A DNA stretch of 64,000 nt from Beijerinckiaceae bacterium (GCA_009773635.1 WSYC01000001.1:62001-126000); one strand, 5' to 3'. Positions 27,800 through 36,755 are shown, counted from the first letter of the stretch. Notes: generated from the sequence alone by a model not told the origin. Numbers and translations: made by a program.

Positions 27800-29571
27800 A
27801 CCAGCTGCTTGCCCTTGGCGTCGATCACATCGCCGATCGCGCCGGTAAAATCCGGCAGGATCATCTCGTTATGCGCCTTGCCCGAGGGGATCATCGGCAG
27901 GCAGTTCTCTTCTTTCGCCACAAGGCAATCGAAGATCACCGGGCCGGGATAATCGATCATTTCCAGGATGGCGGCATCAAGTTTCGCCGGATCATCACAG
28001 CGGATGCCCTTGGCGTGATACGCTTCCGCGAGCTTCACGAAATCCGGCAGCGCCTGCGAATAGCTCTCGGAATAGCGCCCGCCATGCAGCAATTCCTGCC
28101 ACTGGCGCACCATGCCCATGTATTCGTTGTTGAGGATGAACACCTTGACCGGCAGGCGATACTGCGCCGCCGTCGACATCTCCTGCATGTTCATCAGGAT
28201 CGAGGCCTCACCGGCGATATCGATCACCAGCGCATCCGGGTGCGCCTTCTGCACGCCGATCGCTGCCGGCAGGCCATAGCCCATGGTGCCGAGCCCGCCG
28301 GAGGTCATCCAGCGGTTGGGCTCATCGAAATGGAAGTGCTGCGCCGCCCACATCTGATGCTGGCCGACCTCGGTGGTGACATAGGTGTTGCGCTCCTTCG
28401 TCAGCGCATAAAGCCGCTCGATGGCGTATTGCGGCTTGATGATCTCTTTCGAATTGAGGTAGCCAAGCGAGTTTTTCGCGCGCCACTTGTTGATCTCGCC
28501 CCACCAGCCCTTCAGCGCAGCGGCATCGACCGCATAGGCCTTCTCCTTCCAGAGGCGGAGCATCTCGGCGAGCACGCGGGCGCAATCGCCGACGATGCCA
28601 ATATCGACCTTCACGGTCTTGTTGATCGAGGAAGGATCGATATCGACATGGATCTTCTTCGAATTCGGCGAGAAGGCATCGAGCCGGCCGGTGATGCGAT
28701 CGTCGAAACGCGCACCGAGGTTGATCATGACGTCGCAGTCATGCATCGCGAGGTTGGCCTCATAGGTGCCGTGCATGCCGAGCATGCCGAGCCACTGCGG
28801 ATTATTCGCCGGGAAAGCGCCAAGCCCCATCAGCGTCGATGTCACCGGGAAGCCGGTCAGCCTGGCAAACTCGCGCAGTAACCGGCTCGCTTCCGGCCCG
28901 GCGTTGATGATGCCGCCGCCGGTGTAGAACACCGGCTTCTTCGCCTTCGTGATCAGCGCCAGCGCCGCTTCGATGCGGGCGATATCGCCATCCACCTTCG
29001 GGCGGTAGGACTTATGCTCCACCTTGTCCGGCCCGGTGTAGACGCCGGAGGCGAACTGCACATCCTTGGGCACATCGATCACCACCGGGCCGGGGCGGCC
29101 CGAGCGCGCGACATAGAACGCCTCATGGATGATGCGCGGCAGATCCTCGATGCGTTTGACGAGGTAGTTGTGCTTCGTGCAATGCCGGGTGATGCCGACC
29201 GTATCGCACTCCTGGAAAGCGTCAGAGCCAATGAGATGCGTCGGCACCTGCCCGGTGAAACACACGAGCGGGATCGAATCGAGCAAGGCATCGGTGAGGC
29301 CGGTGACGGCATTGGTCGCGCCGGGGCCAGAGGTCACCAGCACAACGCCGACCTTGCCGGAGGAACGGGCATAGCCTTCGGCGGAATGCACCGCGCCCTG
29401 CTCATGGCGAACAAGGATGTGCTCAACGGAATTCTGCTGGAACAGAGCATCGTAAATGGGGAGAACCGCACCGCCCGGATACCCGAACACATGCGCCACA
29501 TCCTGATCCTGCATCGCGCGCACGATCATTTCGGCGCCGGTCATGGTTTCGGTTTTTTTGGGCTCGCTCAT
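27796..29571 (-). CDS. ilvB: Acetolactate synthase (AHAS) large subunit
   Basis: 591 residues of a TPP enzyme. N-terminal domain with VAHVFGYPGGAVLPIYDAL and the TPP Glu in RHEQGAVHSAEGYARSSGKVGV, a middle FAD-binding domain (IMINLGARFDDRITG) and the C-terminal domain with MVRQWQELLHGGRYSESY. The TPP/Mg motif reads AGEASI: the usual GDA has Glu455 in place of Asp (codon at 28207-28209). It joins two pyruvates, or pyruvate and 2-oxobutanoate. ATG 29571 has GGGAGA at good spacing; the ATG two codons before is too close. First structural gene of the cluster, behind an attenuator. Confidence 0.95.
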   Translation of the reverse strand: MSEPKKTETMTGAEMIVRAMQDQDVAHVFGYPGGAVLPIYDALFQQNSVEHILVRHEQGAVHSAEGYARSSGKVGVVLVTSGPGATNAVTGLTDALLDSIPLVCFTGQVPTHLIGSDAFQECDTVGITRHCTKHNYLVKRIEDLPRIIHEAFYVARSGRPGPVVIDVPKDVQFASGVYTGPDKVEHKSYRPKVDGDIARIEAALALITKAKKPVFYTGGGIINAGPEASRLLREFARLTGFPVTSTLMGLGAFPANNPQWLGMLGMHGTYEANLAMHDCDVMINLGARFDDRITGRLDAFSPNSKKIHVDIDPSSINKTVKVDIGIVGDCARVLAEMLRLWKEKAYAVDAAALKGWWGEINKWRAKNSLGYLNSKEIIKPQYAIERLYALTKERNTYVTTEVGQHQMWAAQHFHFDEPNRWMTSGGLGTMGYGLPAAIGVQKAHPDALVIDIAGEASILMNMQEMSTAAQYRLPVKVFILNNEYMGMVRQWQELLHGGRYSESYSQALPDFVKLAEAYHAKGIRCDDPAKLDAAILEMIDYPGPVIFDCLVAKEENCLPMIPSGKAHNEMILPDFTGAIGDVIDAKGKQLV

Positions 29572-29650
29572 TACCATTCTCCCACAGCCTTCTGTCTCAA
29601 GCCGGTGAAGCGCTTCTCGTGCTCGGCAACCGCCGGGATCGGGGCAACAA

Positions 29651-29677
29651 AAAAGGCCCTCGAGGGGGCCTTTGGAT
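29651..29677 (-). terminator. ilvB attenuator terminator
   Basis: On the minus strand AAAGGCCC-CCTCGA-GGGCCTTT followed by TTTG, 25 bases after the leader stop and about 80 bases before ilvB. The 5' arm can alternatively pair with GGG(CT)GGCCT at the end of the leader ORF, giving a candidate antiterminator. Confidence 0.85.
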
Positions 29678-29701
29678 GCGCGCCGATCCGGGGTTCTGGC
29701 G

Positions 29702-29752
29702 TCAGGCCAGCCCCTCTCTCGGCGCGCGCGATACAATAAGAAGCGACATCAT
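29702..29752 (-). CDS. ilvB leader peptide (16 aa)
   Basis: An ATG-started ORF encoding MMSLLIVSRAPREGLA with GGAGAC before the start. The run Leu-Leu-Ile-Val holds codons for all three branched-chain amino acids. Its end lies in a strong nested hairpin (GCGCGCCGA with TCGGCGCGC, enclosing GGGGCTGGC with GCCAGAACCCC), and the next hairpin is the terminator at 29651-29677. This is a complete attenuator by eye: ribosome stalling at Leu-Ile-Val codons would change which hairpins form. Too short to be found by ordinary gene calling. Confidence 0.88.
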   Translation of the reverse strand: MMSLLIVSRAPREGLA

Positions 29753-29949
29753 CGTCTCCAGAAATCCAGCGGCAAGCTACACAGCGCCCAAACGGGCGTC
29801 AATCAGCAAAATGGCGAAGGGGAAAATTTCCAACCCGCCGCAACCGGGCGCCAAATCCACAACCTGAGCACGAGAAAATCATGAGGCGGGAACATTTCTT
29901 AAAGGGTTTCACTCTATTCTGGTGATGAAAATTTAAGCTCCAATTACCC

Positions 29950-31395
29950 TTGGATTCGAGTTTGACCAACGAGTTGTTCACCGCTGATCTGGAAGTAAGG
30001 CTACGGAGCGCCGAGGCCAATTTCCTGCTGCGTCGCTACAAGACCGAGATCAACGCCGGTCGTCCGGCGACGGTTGCGATGCTGGATCGGGACATCATGC
30101 GGGTCTATGGCCCGCATCTCGTCGTGCTCGAAATGACGGCTGAAGGCGAATTTGCCTTTCTCTATTCCGGCGCAACCGTGCCTGACGACAAGGGTTCTGC
30201 CCTCAGCGCCAAAACCACCGACAAGATCGACGCCGGCACTGCGGGGCTTTACCGGCTCGGTTGCTCGGAGGCCAACACCGCGAACGACGCGGTGTGCATC
30301 AACCATCAGTCCGGCCTGGACTCCAGCGTCCATCGCTGGGAGTGCCTGTTCCTGCCGATGGAGGACAGCGACCACAAGCGCATGTTTGTCGCGCTCTGCA
30401 TGCCGCGCGAGATGAAGCACGAGTTCCTGCGCGTCATGCTCGACGCCTTGCCCAATGCCGCGATGATCGCAACGCCGATCCGCGATTCCCACAACGAGAT
30501 CATCGACGCCTCCATCATCGCGGCGAATGCGCGGGCGGTCGAGTTTACCGAGCATTCATCGCTGCACGGCCTGATGACAACGACGCTCTGCCACGCCTTC
30601 GGCGACGCGACGATGTCGAGCGGCTGGGATCGCCACATGACGGTGCTGCGCTCGGGCAAGCCGCAGACCTTCGACTATCACCATCGTGGCGAAAATGCCT
30701 CGCGCTGGTTTCATGTTCATTCCGCGCCGGTGCGGGACGGTATCCAGATCTCGATGACGGATATCACCGAGATGAAGCGCGCCTTCCTCGAACTCGAGCA
30801 CCAGAAGAAGGTGCTGATGGACGAGATGGAACAGCGGCGCGGGCTGGAGCAGGAGCTCTGGGCGCTCGCGCATCTCGATCCGCTGACGGGCCTGCCGAAC
30901 CGCCGTGCGTTTCGCGATGCGGCATTGCTCAAGCTCGCGGAAGCACAGACCGCGCACCGCCCCTGCGCGATCATCACGATCGACATCGATCATTTCAAGC
31001 GCGTCAACGACGCCTATGGCCATGGCGCCGGTGACACGGTGCTGCGCCGCGTGGCGGATATCATCAAGGCCCCGCTCCGGCCGAACACCGATATCGGCGC
31101 CCGAATGGGTGGCGAGGAATTCACCGTCCTGCTGCCGGATACCGACACCGAGGCGGCCATCGCCTTCGCGGAAAAGCTGCGCCGCCGGATCGAGCAGACG
31201 GTGGTGGTTGTCGGCGAAAACGAAATCCGGCCCACGATCAGCCTTGGCGTCGCGCTCAACCGCAAATCCACGGATCTTGACGATCTGATCGACCGCGCCG
31301 ACCGCGCTCTCTACACCGCCAAGCGCACCGGGCGAAACAAGGTCGCGACCGAAATCGACGTTCAGGCCAGCCCGAGCAAGACCGCCGCAGCCTGA
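29950..31395 (+). CDS. Diguanylate cyclase with N-terminal PAS-like sensor
   Basis: 481 residues, no membrane segments. The N-terminal part (about 1-165) looks like a PAS_5-type domain; a second PAS-like region (about 170-280) ends in ITEMKRAFLELEHQKKVLMDEMEQRR, a short coiled linker. The GGDEF domain follows: HLDPLTGLPNRRAF, IDIDHFKRVNDAYGH and an active GGEEF site. The inhibitory I-site RxxD is not in the normal place (PNTD in that position). It makes cyclic di-GMP. Start uncertain: TTG 29950 or TTG 29962, no strong ribosome site. Its 3' end overlaps convergent miaA by 34 bases. Confidence 0.9.
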   Translation: MDSSLTNELFTADLEVRLRSAEANFLLRRYKTEINAGRPATVAMLDRDIMRVYGPHLVVLEMTAEGEFAFLYSGATVPDDKGSALSAKTTDKIDAGTAGLYRLGCSEANTANDAVCINHQSGLDSSVHRWECLFLPMEDSDHKRMFVALCMPREMKHEFLRVMLDALPNAAMIATPIRDSHNEIIDASIIAANARAVEFTEHSSLHGLMTTTLCHAFGDATMSSGWDRHMTVLRSGKPQTFDYHHRGENASRWFHVHSAPVRDGIQISMTDITEMKRAFLELEHQKKVLMDEMEQRRGLEQELWALAHLDPLTGLPNRRAFRDAALLKLAEAQTAHRPCAIITIDIDHFKRVNDAYGHGAGDTVLRRVADIIKAPLRPNTDIGARMGGEEFTVLLPDTDTEAAIAFAEKLRRRIEQTVVVVGENEIRPTISLGVALNRKSTDLDDLIDRADRALYTAKRTGRNKVATEIDVQASPSKTAAA

Positions 31396-32297
31396 TCCGC
31401 CGAGGCGTACCAGCGCCAGGCTGGACCAGCGAGATATTTCCGCGCGAAAATCACCTGCCGCCGCGCATAGCGCCGCGTATCCGATTGCCCGCGCAGGATG
31501 GCCTCCTCCCGGCTGATCTCGCCCGCAAGATGCGCCGCAAGATGCGGAACGCCGTGCGCCTTCATCACACCGAGATTGCGGGAAAGCGGCGGCACCATCG
31601 CCACCAGCCGCGCGACTTCGTCGAGCGCACCCGCCGTCATCATCATCTCGAAGCGCGCGTCGATCGCCGCATGCAGCGTCTCCCGCGCCGGATCGAGAAA
31701 AACGCCGGTATATTCCCCCGGCCGGAGCAGCGGCTCGCCGGGTTTCTCATCGAGCCAGTCGGAATAGCTGCGCCCGGTGGCCGCATGCACCTCGATGGCG
31801 CGCAGAAGCCGCGGCACATCCGCCGGGTTGAGCATCGCCGCGCGAGCGGGGTCACGGCGCGAAAGTTCGCCGTGAAGATCGTGCCCGGATGCGGCGCGTT
31901 CGCGCCACAGCGCCCGCACGGCATCGGGGATGGGCGGCGTCGGCACCAGCCCTTCCGTCAGTGCGCGGAAATAGAGGCCAGTGCCGCCCACCAGCACCAG
32001 CGGCGGCCCGCCGGCACGCGCGGCCTCAATCAGCGGGCGCACCGCATCGAGATAGCGCCCTACCGAGAACTCTTCAGTTGCCGGCACAAAGCCGTAAAGC
32101 CGGTGCGGAACCATAGCCTCGTCCGTAGCGCTGGGGCGCGCTGACAGCACATGGAGATCCGCGTAGACCTGCATCGAATCGGCATTGACGACGAGGCCGC
32201 CGACCTTCCCGGCCAGCGCCATCGCCAGCGCGGATTTGCCGCTCGCGGTCGGTCCTGCGATAAGCGTGGCGCAAACCCGCCTGTCAGAGAAAGTCAT
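31362..32297 (-). CDS. miaA: tRNA dimethylallyltransferase
   Basis: 311 residues. P-loop LIAGPTASGKSALAMALA, then NADSMQVYADLHVLSARPS, YGFVPATEEFSVGRY, LVGGTGLYFRALTEGL, the RAIEVHAATGRSYSDW region and the C-terminal YARRQVIFARKY. It adds the dimethylallyl group to A37 of tRNAs reading UNN codons. Modified tRNA of this kind affects leader-peptide attenuation in other bacteria, and two attenuators are in this window. Confidence 0.96.
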   Translation of the reverse strand: MTFSDRRVCATLIAGPTASGKSALAMALAGKVGGLVVNADSMQVYADLHVLSARPSATDEAMVPHRLYGFVPATEEFSVGRYLDAVRPLIEAARAGGPPLVLVGGTGLYFRALTEGLVPTPPIPDAVRALWRERAASGHDLHGELSRRDPARAAMLNPADVPRLLRAIEVHAATGRSYSDWLDEKPGEPLLRPGEYTGVFLDPARETLHAAIDARFEMMMTAGALDEVARLVAMVPPLSRNLGVMKAHGVPHLAAHLAGEISREEAILRGQSDTRRYARRQVIFARKYLAGPAWRWYASADQAAAVLLGLA

Positions 32298-32378
32298 CTT
32301 GCCAATTCCGGTTTTGGTCGATACCCGCCAAGGATGATACCCTTTGCCTAATCATTTCCGCTGCCGATTGCGAGCCTC

Positions 32379-33287
32379 ATGAGCCAGAACGCCTCCCGCT
32401 TCCTCGTCGCCACGCTGGTGAGCCCGAAAGCCGAGAAATGCCTCGATCTGACCGCCATCGCGCGGGCACGCTCCGTGCTGCCCGATGCGGAGGTGGCGGT
32501 GCTCTCGCACAACCATGCGGTGGACCTCCACTTCACCGCCTCGCGCGCCAATGCCGACATTGCCGCTGATCTGCGCGCCTGCCTTGCCGGGATGCCGTTG
32601 GATCTCGTTGTTCAATCAGGCTCCAACCGGCGCAAGCGGCTGTTTTTGGCCGATATGGATTCGACGATGATCGGGCAGGAATGCATCGACGAACTGGCTG
32701 ATGCCGCCGGTCTGAAAGCGCATGTCAGCGCGATTACCGAGCGGGCGATGCGCGGGGAGATCGCCTTCGAACCGGCCTTGCGTGAGCGTGTGGCGCTGCT
32801 GAAGGGGCTGCCGATCGGTATCGTTGACGGGATGATCGCCAAACGCATCACCCTGACGCCGGGCGGCATCGAACTCGTGCGCACCATGAAGGCCAATGGC
32901 GCCTATACCGCGCTCGTTTCCGGCGGGTTTACGGTCTTCACCGGACCGATTTCCGAAAAGATCGGCTTCGACATGCACCGCTCGAACATCCTCGAGATCG
33001 CGGATGGCACGTTCGCCGGCACGGTCACCGAGCCCATCCTCGGCAAGGAAGCCAAGCGCGCGTCGCTGGAGGAACTGCGTGCGCGGTTCAGCCTCGCACC
33101 GGAAGCCACGATGGCGGTGGGCGATGGCGCCAACGATCTCGCGATGCTGGGGGAGGCCGGGCTCGGCGTTGCCTTCCACGCCAAGCCGATCGTGGCGGAA
33201 GCTGCGCATGCGCGGGTCGACCACGGCGATCTCTCGGCGCTGCTGTATTTTCAGGGCTACCGCGATGAGGAAATCGTGGGGACCTGA
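32379..33287 (+). CDS. serB: Phosphoserine phosphatase
   Basis: 302 residues. An N-terminal ACT-like part, then the HAD phosphatase domain with LFLADMDSTMIGQECIDELAD (nucleophile Asp of DMDST), ALVSGGFTVFT, and MAVGDGANDLAMLGEAGLGVAFHAKP (motif IV). It makes serine from phosphoserine. Divergent from miaA with 81 bases between. Its stop TGA abuts the stop of the convergent DUF6157 gene (TGATCA). Confidence 0.95.
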   Translation: MSQNASRFLVATLVSPKAEKCLDLTAIARARSVLPDAEVAVLSHNHAVDLHFTASRANADIAADLRACLAGMPLDLVVQSGSNRRKRLFLADMDSTMIGQECIDELADAAGLKAHVSAITERAMRGEIAFEPALRERVALLKGLPIGIVDGMIAKRITLTPGGIELVRTMKANGAYTALVSGGFTVFTGPISEKIGFDMHRSNILEIADGTFAGTVTEPILGKEAKRASLEELRARFSLAPEATMAVGDGANDLAMLGEAGLGVAFHAKPIVAEAAHARVDHGDLSALLYFQGYRDEEIVGT

Positions 33288-33701
33288 TCAGGCGCGCTTG
33301 CTGCGCATCGCTTTGACAACCACCGGAGCAGCTGCGGCAAGCCGGGCATATTCAGGGGAACCGGCTGCTGCCAGCCCGATGCGCCCCTCCCCATCGTGAT
33401 GAACGCCCCAACCGTAGCTCTTCGGCAGCGGTGAAGCGCGCATGCAGGCGCGTGGCTTCGCAAAAAGCTCCGCTTCCAGCGCGGCTTTCTCGTCCGGCGC
33501 GAGGTCATCCGGCAATCCGCGCCGACGCGCCTCGACCCGCAGGACAAGCTCGCGGTGCGTCAGGGTATAGGGGGCAGCGGCGAGGAATGTATATTCCAGC
33601 GCAGCGACCGTGGGCTTCTCACCTCGCGGCAACGGCACGGCACCTGTTGCAACCGGGCAATCTTCGGCAATCAGAATAAAAGTATCACGAACGAGTTCCA
33701 T
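33288..33701 (-). CDS. DUF6157-family protein
   Basis: 137 residues with no signal or membrane segment. The remembered DUF6157 pattern fits closely: TFILIAEDCPVATGAVP, KPTVAALEYTFLAAAPYTLT, FAKPRACMRASPLPKSYGWGVHHDGEGRIGL and the final VKAMRSKRA. Function unknown. The conserved RxSPLxKxYGWGxHH block with two His looks like a binding site. Single gene between serB and the degP cluster. Confidence 0.75.
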   Translation of the reverse strand: MELVRDTFILIAEDCPVATGAVPLPRGEKPTVAALEYTFLAAAPYTLTHRELVLRVEARRRGLPDDLAPDEKAALEAELFAKPRACMRASPLPKSYGWGVHHDGEGRIGLAAAGSPEYARLAAAAPVVVKAMRSKRA

Positions 33702-33739
33702 CCGCGCAGGATAGAAAAGCCGCGCAGCCTTCGCAAACG

Positions 33740-33766
33740 AAAAAGGCCGCCCTTTTCAGGGCGGCC
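33740..33766 (-). terminator. Intrinsic terminator after degP
   Basis: On the minus strand GGCCGCCC-TGAAAA-GGGCGGCC followed by TTTTT, 60 bases after the degP stop. It closes the hflK-hflC-DUF2065-degP run. Confidence 0.93.
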
Positions 33767-33795
33767 TCGGATTCCGGTATCAGCGATCTGATCGG

Positions 33796-33838
33796 TTCAT
33801 CGGCCAATTCAATTCATCGGCCAATTCAGTTCATCGGC
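33796..33838. repeat. 17-base tandem repeat across the degP stop codon
   Basis: TTCATCGGCCAATTCAA is repeated as TTCATCGGCCAATTCAG and then TTCATCGGC, two and a half copies. The degP stop (33826-33828) lies in the middle copy, so the protein's last codons and stop were duplicated into the 3' untranslated region. Confidence 0.9.
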
Positions 33839-35394
33839 AACGTCACGTAGCGCAGCGTGCCTTCCGGACCGGAGGCGATGTAGAACAGCGCCCGCTTCTG
33901 GCCCTGTGCTTTGAGGGCATCGAGCCGCTTCCGGATGTCGGCGGCGGATTTCACCGCCTCGCGCTGCACCTCGACGATCACGTCACCGACGGCAACCCGC
34001 CGCTCGGCCGCGATCGAATTCGGATCGACCTTGAGCACCACGACGCCTTCGATGCCGTCCTTGATGTTGAAGCGCTTGCGCGTCTCCGCGTTGAGCGGCG
34101 CAACATCCAGCCCGAGCACGGTGCTCGTCGCCGTGCCGTTCTGGGCATCCTTGGTTTCGAGCGAGGCTTTCTGCGGGGCTTCGTCGAGCTTGCCCAGCGT
34201 CACCTTGCGGGTGATTTCCTTGCCGGCGCGCATGACGATAACATCGACTTCCTTGCCGATCGGCGTCTGCGCGACGATGCGCGGCAGATCGTTCGAGCGG
34301 CGGATATCCTTGCCGTCGAACTTGATGATCACGTCCTCGCGCTCGAAGCCGGCGGTCTTGGCCGGGCCCTTGTCATCGACATTGATGACCATCGCGCCGC
34401 GTGCCTTGCCGAGCTTGAGCGCATCGGCGGTGTCGTCATCCACGTCCTGGATCGCAACACCGAGCCAGCCGCGGCGGGTTTCGCCATACTGCTTGAGCTG
34501 GTCGATGATCGGCACCGCGAGCGAGGCGGGCACGGAAAAGCCGATCCCGATCGAGCCGCCCGAGGGTGAGATGATCGCGGTGTTGATGCCGATGACATCG
34601 CCATCCATGTTGAAGAGCGGGCCACCCGAATTACCCTTGTTGATCGCCGCATCGGTCTGGATGAAGCTGTCATAGGGGCCGGAGCGGATGTTGCGCTGCT
34701 TGGCCGAGACGATACCGGCCGAGACCGAGCCGCCGAAGCCGAACGGATTGCCGATGGCGATCACCCATTCGCCGACGCGGGCCTTGTCGCTGTCGCCGAA
34801 TTTCACGGCATTGAGCGGCTTGTCGGATTTGACCTTGAGCACGGCGAGATCGGTGCTCTTGTCCTTGCCGACAACCTCGGCCTTGAGCTCGGTGCCATCG
34901 TTGAAGACGACCGTGATCTCGTTCGCTTCGGCGATAACGTGGTTGTTGGTGATGACAATGCCCGCCGGATCGATCACGAAGCCGGAACCGAGCGACGATG
35001 AGCGCTGCTGCGGGCCGTTCGGCGTCGGGCCGCCGTTGGGAGCACCCGGGCCGCCGCGCTTGTTGAAGAAGTCGTTGAACAGATCCTCGAAGGGCGAGCC
35101 CGGCGGGAGCTGCGGCATCGGCACGTTGCGCTGGGCAACTTTCTGCGTCGCCTTGATGTTGACGACTGCATCCATCACGCGCTCGGCCACATCGGCGATG
35201 CCTTCGGGCCCGCTGCGCGCGAGCGCCGGTCGAACCGCCGGCATCACCACGATGAATGACAGGGCCAGCGCCCCGGCCGCCCGCGCCAGTTTGCGCCTCA
35301 ATGCCGGAAGGGTCGCGCCCGAACGCGGTGCTCGCGCCTCGTGAGCCCGAGTCCCGTGATGCGCCGGAAGTGCCTGAACAAGCTGAGCTGACAT
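33826..35394 (-). CDS. degP: Periplasmic serine protease/chaperone, Do (HtrA) family
   Basis: 522 residues. A long N-terminal part ends in a signal/anchor segment AAGALALSFIVVMPAVRPALARS. The protease domain has His in GIVITNNHVIAEANEI, Asp in DKSTDLAVLKV and Ser in AINKGNSGGPLFNMDGDVIG, followed by two PDZ domains (RRGWLGVAIQDVDDDTADAL... and ...RFNIKDGIEGVVVLKVDPNS). It degrades or refolds damaged envelope proteins. Fourth on the minus strand after hflK, hflC and a DUF2065 gene, a common alphaproteobacterial order. Confidence 0.95.
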   Translation of the reverse strand: MSAQLVQALPAHHGTRAHEARAPRSGATLPALRRKLARAAGALALSFIVVMPAVRPALARSGPEGIADVAERVMDAVVNIKATQKVAQRNVPMPQLPPGSPFEDLFNDFFNKRGGPGAPNGGPTPNGPQQRSSSLGSGFVIDPAGIVITNNHVIAEANEITVVFNDGTELKAEVVGKDKSTDLAVLKVKSDKPLNAVKFGDSDKARVGEWVIAIGNPFGFGGSVSAGIVSAKQRNIRSGPYDSFIQTDAAINKGNSGGPLFNMDGDVIGINTAIISPSGGSIGIGFSVPASLAVPIIDQLKQYGETRRGWLGVAIQDVDDDTADALKLGKARGAMVINVDDKGPAKTAGFEREDVIIKFDGKDIRRSNDLPRIVAQTPIGKEVDVIVMRAGKEITRKVTLGKLDEAPQKASLETKDAQNGTATSTVLGLDVAPLNAETRKRFNIKDGIEGVVVLKVDPNSIAAERRVAVGDVIVEVQREAVKSAADIRKRLDALKAQGQKRALFYIASGPEGTLRYVTLPMN

Positions 35395-35496
35395 TAAAGC
35401 CCTCGATTTTCTCTTTCACATCGCCGCCCGCGATGCACGGATATCAAAGCACCAAATACGGCACAAACACGACGAAATCATCGCACATTCTGGCCA

Positions 35497-35703
35497 TCAC
35501 AACAGGTTGAACGCCGGAAACCCTCTGGAAGCCCAGACCAGCACCACGCCAGCCCCTGCCGCCACGAAGCCGAGGAGCCGCAGTGTCTTCTCCGGCATTT
35601 CCGAAGCATCCTTGAGCGCGCGCTGCATGACACCTGGAAAGGCTGCAAAACCCAAACCCTCGATGGCCAGCATCAGCGCCAGCGCGGTGAGCAACTCACT
35701 CAT
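35497..35703 (-). CDS. DUF2065 small membrane protein (YjeT-like)
   Basis: 68 residues with two membrane helices: LLTALALMLAIEGLGFAAFP and LRLLGFVAAGAGVVLVWA. The middle PGVMQRALKDASEMPEKTLR is characteristic of DUF2065. Start ATG 35703 (MSELLTAL) fits the family; the upstream 12 codons of open frame do not. This family almost always follows hflC, so it may be linked to HflKC/FtsH membrane quality control. No tested function is known to me. Confidence 0.85.
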   Translation of the reverse strand: MSELLTALALMLAIEGLGFAAFPGVMQRALKDASEMPEKTLRLLGFVAAGAGVVLVWASRGFPAFNLL

Positions 35704-35876
35704 GCGCCGCCCCGGAAACGCCCGCTTGCGCGCAGGCATCGCTCAACCGATCCATCCCCATTCCTCCCTTGCGTGTCTCGCTTCTCGCCTGTCGGGCCAA
35801 AGGGCGCGGCAGGCTGGCGATATTCACGGCATCCGGCAGAAAACCACCGGCAACGGCACCTTGAAAAGGCGCCGTC

Positions 35877-36755
35877 TCAAGGCGCTTTCGGTGCCACGCC
35901 CGACGGGTTGTTCAGATAGCGGAAGAACTCGCTGTCCGGCGTGATGACAAGCCGCGTATCGCCCGATTTCAGACCGGCTTCATAGGCCTGCATCGAGCGA
36001 TAGAACGTGAAGAACTCCACATCCCGGTTGAAGGCATCGGCAAGAAGCCGCGTGCGCTCCGCCTCGCCCTTACCCAGCGTTTCGCGGCTGAAGCGATCGG
36101 CCTCCGCGCGCGTCACAGTGACGGTTCGATCGGCCTGAGCCTTGATGCGGTCCGAAATTTCCGTGCCTTGCGCGCGCAGTTCCGCCGCCTCGCGCTGACG
36201 TTCGGTCTGCATCCGCTTGAACACGGCGAGCGAGTTCTGCTCCGGTAGATCAACCCGCCGGATGCGGATATCGACGATGGCGACGCCAAGCGCCGCCGCC
36301 TCCGAGTTCACCTGCTCGCGAATTTTGCCGGTCAGGCCACCGCGATCTTCCTTGACGACAAGGAGGAAGGTCGATTCACCGAGCACACGGCGCAGCGCTG
36401 CATCCATGAAGGTGCCAAGCTGCTGGCGGCCCCGGAATTCGAGCCCGCCCGTCGCCTGGAAATAGCGCAGCGGATCCTTGATCTGGTAGCGGGCGAAGGT
36501 ATCGACCACCAGCCGCTTCTGATCGGCCGTGATGGCCTCGACCGAGGGTGTTTCAAGGTCGAGGACGCGCCTGTCGAGCGAAATGACGTTCTGGATGAAC
36601 GGCAGCTTGAAATTGAGGCCCGGCGTGGTGATGACGCGCCTCGGTTGGCCAAACTGGGTGACGATCGCCTGTTCGGTCTGATCGACGATGAACATCGAGG
36701 CGCCGCCGACAACAACGGCAACCGCAACGACAATGGCTAGGGCTGAACGGAACAT
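35877..36755 (-). CDS. hflC: FtsH modulator subunit HflC
   Basis: 292 residues. An N-terminal anchor (RSALAIVVAVAVVVGGASMFIV) is followed by the SPFH/prohibitin domain (VDQTEQAIVTQFGQPRRVI, PSVEAITADQKRLVVDTFARYQI) and the long helical arm with GKGEAERTRLLADAFNRD. It forms a membrane ring with HflK around FtsH. Its ATG overlaps the last base of the hflK stop. Confidence 0.95.
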   Translation of the reverse strand: MFRSALAIVVAVAVVVGGASMFIVDQTEQAIVTQFGQPRRVITTPGLNFKLPFIQNVISLDRRVLDLETPSVEAITADQKRLVVDTFARYQIKDPLRYFQATGGLEFRGRQQLGTFMDAALRRVLGESTFLLVVKEDRGGLTGKIREQVNSEAAALGVAIVDIRIRRVDLPEQNSLAVFKRMQTERQREAAELRAQGTEISDRIKAQADRTVTVTRAEADRFSRETLGKGEAERTRLLADAFNRDVEFFTFYRSMQAYEAGLKSGDTRLVITPDSEFFRYLNNPSGVAPKAP

